A DNA stretch of 7,834 nucleotides from an uncultured Sphingobium sp. GTDB taxonomy: Bacteria; Pseudomonadota; Alphaproteobacteria; Sphingomonadales; Sphingomonadaceae. The number at the start of each line of letters is the position of its first letter. Positions within the stretch are counted from its first letter, which is position 1. Below, one piece after another: positions 6,177-7,834 of the stretch. The stretch covers positions 1 through 7,834 of the forward strand of contig CAJYHD010000802.1 of NCBI GenBank assembly GCA_913773715.1. Direction: 5' to 3'. The notes under the pieces are model-generated. The model worked only from the letters and a program-made list of their open reading frames with translations. It ran no database searches and was not told the DNA's origin. The position numbers and the translations under genes are program-made.

Positions 6177-7522
6177 TATTCGATCGGCAGTCGGATCGTA
6201 GCGTCGAATTGACCGCCTCGTGGTTCAGGCCAGTCACTTTCGATCGTGTACCGAGGCTTCAACTTGTTTATCAGGTCGAGGATCATTTCCTCGCCCGCCT
6301 CGTGATCCTGATTTGCGCGAATTGAAATGCCGATGTTGCTATGGCCATCGGGTTGTTGACGCTCAGCCGTCAAGATGATCCGACTCTTTGATTGCGCCTT
6401 TGAGGCTAGTTCAAAGCGCCGCTTAGCGTTTCCTCGAAACGCCATATCAGCGCAAATTCCCTGACGCCGAAGATGCGCGAGAACGCGCATTGCGTGCTTT
6501 TCTGCATCAGGTTTTTCAGGGATGATGGTGACATCGGGTCGATCAAGTTCCGGCGCATCAACCAGCATCGCCAGCCGCTCGATCCCCGCCGCCCAACCGA
6601 CCGCTGGTGTCGCGGGGCCACCCAGGTTCTCGATCAGCCCATCATAACGTCCACCGCCCAACACCGTGCCTTGTGCGCCGAGGCGGTCGGTCACGAACTC
6701 GAATGCGGTGTGGCGGTAATAGTCGAGGCCGCGCACCAGCCGGGCGTTGCGTTCCCAAACGACGCCAGCCGCATCGAGACCCGCCGTCACCTTCTCGAAG
6801 AAGCTGCGCGCTTCTTCGGTCAGGTAGGCGTCGATGTCCGGCGCGCTGTCGGCGATCGGGCGATCGCGCGGGTCCTTGCTGTCGAGGATGCGCAGCGGGT
6901 TCTTCGCCAGACGCTCGACGCTGTCTTCCGAAAGCTCGTCGCGATGCGCCTCGAAATGCGCGATCAGCGCCGCGCGCCAGGCTTCGCGGCTCGCCGCATC
7001 GCCCAGAGTATTGAGCGTCAGCGTGACGCCCTCGATCCCGAGTTCACGCAGCAGCTGGTCGGCAAAGACAAGCAGTTCCACATCCGCACCAGGTTCGGCG
7101 GCACCGATGATTTCGGCGTCGAGTTGATGGAACTGGCGAAAGCGACCCTTTTGCGGGCGCTCGTAGCGGAACAGCGGCCCGTGGGTCGCGACCTTCAATG
7201 GGGCGTATTGCTGCCAGCCTTCGGTGATATACGCGCGGCTGATCCCGGCGGTGAATTCCGGGCGCAGCGTGATCGAATCGCCGCCGCGATCCTGGAACGT
7301 GTACATTTCCTTCGACACGACGTCGGTGGATTCGCCCAAGGACCGGGCGAAGACGGCGGTCTGTTCGAAGACGGGGATTTCGACCCGCTGGAATCCGTAG
7401 AGGCGACGCACCCGGTCAAAGGTCGCGACGACATGCGCGAACCGCTCCTGAAAAGCGTCTGGGATGCCCCCCAACAAGTCCTGCGTCCCGCGCACGGCGC
7501 GCGGTGTTTCTATTTTCGCCAT
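6176..7522 (-). CDS. hisS: Histidyl-tRNA synthetase, unusual C-terminal part
   Basis: The class II synthetase charges tRNA-His with histidine. The 448-residue protein starts [15 protein letters not shown], typical for the family. It carries motif 2 [16 protein letters not shown] (118-133), the histidine-binding [15 protein letters not shown] (262-276), GGGRYDGL (289-296), and motif 3 [11 protein letters not shown] (310-320). These support an active enzyme, and the ERPQ form of motif 2 is the common bacterial one. From about residue 328 on, where the anticodon-binding domain should be, resemblance to the usual sequence fades after [13 protein letters not shown] (358-370). The usual GEDE...KDL...GEQ ending is absent, replaced by an extended tail ending ATIRLPIE. 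This segment is also lower in GC (193 of 360 at 6181-6540 against 199 of 300 at 6541-6840, counted by hand). It is first in the hisS-prfA-prmC unit. The ATG at 7522 has only a weak AAAGG upstream. Confidence 0.95.
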   Translation of the reverse strand: MAKIETPRAVRGTQDLLGGIPDAFQERFAHVVATFDRVRRLYGFQRVEIPVFEQTAVFARSLGESTDVVSKEMYTFQDRGGDSITLRPEFTAGISRAYITEGWQQYAPLKVATHGPLFRYERPQKGRFRQFHQLDAEIIGAAEPGADVELLVFADQLLRELGIEGVTLTLNTLGDAASREAWRAALIAHFEAHRDELSEDSVERLAKNPLRILDSKDPRDRPIADSAPDIDAYLTEEARSFFEKVTAGLDAAGVVWERNARLVRGLDYYRHTAFEFVTDRLGAQGTVLGGGRYDGLIENLGGPATPAVGWAAGIERLAMLVDAPELDRPDVTIIPEKPDAEKHAMRVLAHLRRQGICADMAFRGNAKRRFELASKAQSKSRIILTAERQQPDGHSNIGISIRANQDHEAGEEMILDLINKLKPRYTIESDWPEPRGGQFDATIRLPIE

Positions 7523-7648
7523 GGGGCAGCGCCTTTAACGGGATTTCACGCGCGAGGAAACGCGGATTTTGTTGCTGGCGACGCGTTGTGCGGCCCAGAC
7601 TGTCCAAGGGGTGGACGCGCGCGCATCCTGCCGCCATGCTTGGGCATC

Positions 7649-7664
7649 CGGGCCATCCGGCCCG
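7649..7664 (+). promoter_or_regulatory. Small GC hairpin before the secreted-protein gene
   Basis: CGGGCC (7649-7654) and GGCCCG (7659-7664) form a 6-bp stem with an ATCC loop, 12 bases before the ribosome binding site of the next gene. It has no T-run, so it is not a terminator. It may be a 5' leader element or chance in GC-rich DNA. Confidence 0.2.
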
Positions 7665-7676
7665 ACTTGAATTTTC

Positions 7677-7680
7677 GGAG
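7677..7680 (+). promoter_or_regulatory. Ribosome binding site of the partial secreted-protein gene
   Basis: GGAG lies 6 bases before the ATG at 7687 and supports this start for a gene too truncated by the window edge to be judged by length. Confidence 0.7.
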
Positions 7681-7686
7681 AATAGC

Positions 7687-7834
7687 ATGATCCGCAGCCT
7701 TGCTGCCGCCCTCTGCCTTTCGACCGCGATTGCAGCGCCCGCCATTGCGCAGGATGCGATCCGGTCCAAGCCCACCGCCCTGCCCGTCGATAGCGGCGCG
7801 CCGATGCCGAAGGACACGCCCTACCCCGGCGGCA
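7687..7834 (+). CDS. N-terminus of an exported protein, possibly M61-type peptidase (partial)
   Basis: Only the first 49 codons are in the window; the frame is open to the edge. The start MIRSLAAALCLSTAIAAP is a Sec signal peptide, with a likely signal peptidase I site after AIA (residue 21, before QDA). The mature N-terminus contains a Pro-rich stretch, SGAPMPKDTPYPGG (36-49). Similar DTPYPG-type segments open sphingomonad M61 (glycyl aminopeptidase) proteins as I remember them, but the catalytic HExxH region would lie outside the window, so function is a guess. It is divergent from hisS with 164 bases between the start codons, a gap that must hold promoters for both; I could not identify them. 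Confidence 0.75.
   Translation, partial: MIRSLAAALCLSTAIAAPAIAQDAIRSKPTALPVDSGAPMPKDTPYPGG

Noticed and set aside
6473..7690. 405-codon + strand frame opposite hisS
   Set aside because: Antisense to a complete histidyl-tRNA synthetase; the sequence shows no family resemblance of its own.

Overview
The window looks like chromosomal DNA of a high-GC alphaproteobacterium, most likely a sphingomonad (Sphingomonadaceae). This rests on protein style (PrmC, HisS and DUF4167 sequences), on the prfA-prmC-DUF4167 neighbourhood common in alphaproteobacteria, and on hand-counted GC of about 66% in the core of hisS. It is an inference from memory of the families, not a database match.

Layout. Bases 1-367 are an AT-richer stretch with no convincing gene, upstream of a Wzx/WzxC-type polysaccharide flippase (368-1858, +). 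A two-CBS-domain protein (1867-2295, -) converges on it with only 8 bases between the stop codons. Divergent from the CBS gene is a two-gene unit on the + strand: a small two-helix membrane protein (2374-2673) overlapping a YciA-type acyl-CoA thioesterase (2666-3037). A perfect 16-bp hairpin with six Ts (3063-3099) ends this unit and separates it from convergent genes on the other strand.

From 7522 leftwards the minus strand carries a tight translation cluster: hisS (histidyl-tRNA synthetase), prfA (release factor RF1) and prmC (the methyltransferase that modifies the RF1 GGQ glutamine). hisS and prfA share one base (TAATG). prmC starts within or just after the prfA end. After a 293-base gap comes a DUF4167 protein (3113-3934), which I start at a TTG codon with a good ribosome binding site. 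The gap can fold into a two-part RNA structure on the minus strand (3978-4100), a possible cis-regulatory leader. At the right edge a divergent gene (7687 onward) begins with a clear signal peptide and runs off the window; it may be an M61-type peptidase.

Most worth a second look are the structured leader of the DUF4167 gene, the AT-hook-like motif and repetitive charged tail of DUF4167, and the C-terminal part of HisS. That part differs in sequence and drops to about 54% GC, with a sharp edge at the domain boundary. I see no mobile element, CRISPR array, tRNA/rRNA gene or recognisable defence system.
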